A DNA stretch of 64,000 nt from Phytohabitans suffuscus (lineage in GTDB: Bacteria > Actinomycetota > Actinomycetes > Mycobacteriales > Micromonosporaceae). Below are positions 63,648-64,000 of the stretch, piece by piece (position 1 is the first letter of the stretch; each line of letters begins with the position of its first letter). Position numbers and translations under genes: made by a program. The notes beneath the pieces were generated by a model. It made no database searches. It saw only the letters and a program-made list of their open reading frames with translations, and had not been told where the DNA came from. The stretch is from assembly GCF_011764565.1 (NCBI RefSeq), contig NZ_AP022871.1, positions 8,742,320-8,806,319 on the forward strand, read 5' to 3'.

Positions 63648-64000
63648 CTATGTGGGGGCCGGCTCGATGTCGGACTCCAGGCGGTGGGCCGCCCGTGCGG
63701 AGACCGTCTCGGGGTGTCCGGCACCTATCAGGTCGCCCAGCCCCGCCACGGCTTCGTGCAGCAGTGTCCGGCCCTCCTCCCGCCGGCCGACCGCGATCGT
63801 GTCGAGCGCCGCGTTCACCGCGCAGGCTCTCGTGTACGGGTGTGGCAGGCCGCGGGCCCGGCGCGAGACCTCCAGGGTCCGCACCGACAGCCGCCACGCC
63901 GCCTCGTGCTCGCCGGCGAGGGCGAGGTCGTGGGCGAGGCCGCTCGCAGCGCAGAGGGTGAAGCCGTGGGCGTCGCCGAGCACGTCGCCCATCCGGGCGT
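63648..64000 (-). CDS. Second FxsT-like TPR protein, C-terminal part (runs off the right edge)
   Basis: About 117 residues visible, ending at a stop at 63648. TPR-like helices: HGFTLCAASGLAHDLALAGE, HEAAWRLSVRTLEVSRRARG, LPHPYTRACAVNAALDTIAV, RTLLHEAVAGLGDLIGAGHP, then ETVSARAAHRLESDIEPAPT. The final DIEPAPT matches DIEPPPV at the end of the other FxsT-like protein, and HP-x-T and GHPET spacing also fit. It is convergent with the precursor genes. The NTPase part, if any, is beyond the window. Confidence 0.7.
   Translation of the reverse strand, partial: ARMGDVLGDAHGFTLCAASGLAHDLALAGEHEAAWRLSVRTLEVSRRARGLPHPYTRACAVNAALDTIAVGRREEGRTLLHEAVAGLGDLIGAGHPETVSARAAHRLESDIEPAPT

Overview
This is a very GC-rich chromosome segment with strong G/C third-position codon bias, many GTG starts, long antisense shadow frames, secreted CBM2/FN3 carbohydrate-binding proteins, CATRA-type conflict domains and an FxsB-type peptide cluster. 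Together these point to a filamentous or sporulating actinobacterium, most likely Micromonosporaceae or a close relative. I see no rRNA, tRNA, CRISPR array, phage structural genes or intact transposase.

Layout. 0-9 kb: a partial putative methyltransferase, a secreted alpha/beta hydrolase, a decayed GHKL-ATPase/nuclease gene, a ClpC-like unfoldase and a LacI regulator. 9-17 kb: a DUF2975/XRE pair, an FN3-CBM2 protein, a proline-rich membrane protein, a deazaflavin-dependent oxidoreductase and a LigD-like phosphoesterase-polymerase. 17-20 kb: DedA, an alpha/beta hydrolase and an MFS exporter. 20-31 kb: an accessory region full of palindromic repeats and broken genes (ABC ATPase, LuxR, PrsW, two response regulators, a histidine kinase), with intact ThuA/DUF1080, BON, aldo-keto reductase and LuxR genes among them. 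31-37.7 kb: a ThuA plus Gfo/Idh pair, a CBM2/GH5-like protein and a truncated nickel/cobalt permease locus. 37.9-48 kb: a zinc metalloprotease, DUF72, dienelactone hydrolase, a LexA-like repressor, two membrane-glycan genes, a PQQ-type sugar dehydrogenase and a Tat-exported sugar isomerase/epimerase. 48.6-57 kb: a giant subtilisin-Kelch protease, a winged-helix regulator, an esterase lipoprotein and a CATRA-nucleoside-phosphorylase fusion. 57.4-64 kb: a RiPP cluster.

The most interesting system is at 57.4-64 kb. An NB-ARC/TPR protein, an FxsB-type radical SAM/SPASM maturase and an HExxH peptide hydroxylase are followed by two paralogous 60-61-residue precursor peptides. Their C-termini share PGE-x-YAAH-x-x-T instead of the classical FxSxx-COOH ending. 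A second TPR protein with the same C-terminal signature converges on them from the right edge. A 13-codon ORF with a strong ribosome binding site precedes the maturase gene, and a 21-bp-spaced pair of small palindromes precedes the first precursor. The CATRA-phosphorylase gene is divergent from this cluster.

Three cross-cutting observations. (1) A set of interspersed palindromic repeats (called R1-R6 here) makes up most of the intergenic DNA at 14.0-14.7, 20.2-21.6 and 25.4-26.6 kb, and one copy supplies the stop codon of a real gene. (2) At least ten otherwise intact genes carry what looks like a single-base loss, mostly in a G or C run. That pattern fits uncorrected assembly indels better than biology, so those genes are annotated as CDS with the shift noted. 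(3) Several other loci have lost internal blocks (ABC ATPase Walker A, Shedu-like nuclease core, histidine-kinase core, NicO middle and end); these look truly decayed. Scattered ThuA, DUF1080, Gfo/Idh, xylose-isomerase-like and PQQ-dehydrogenase genes suggest capacity for oxidised (3-keto) sugar metabolism.
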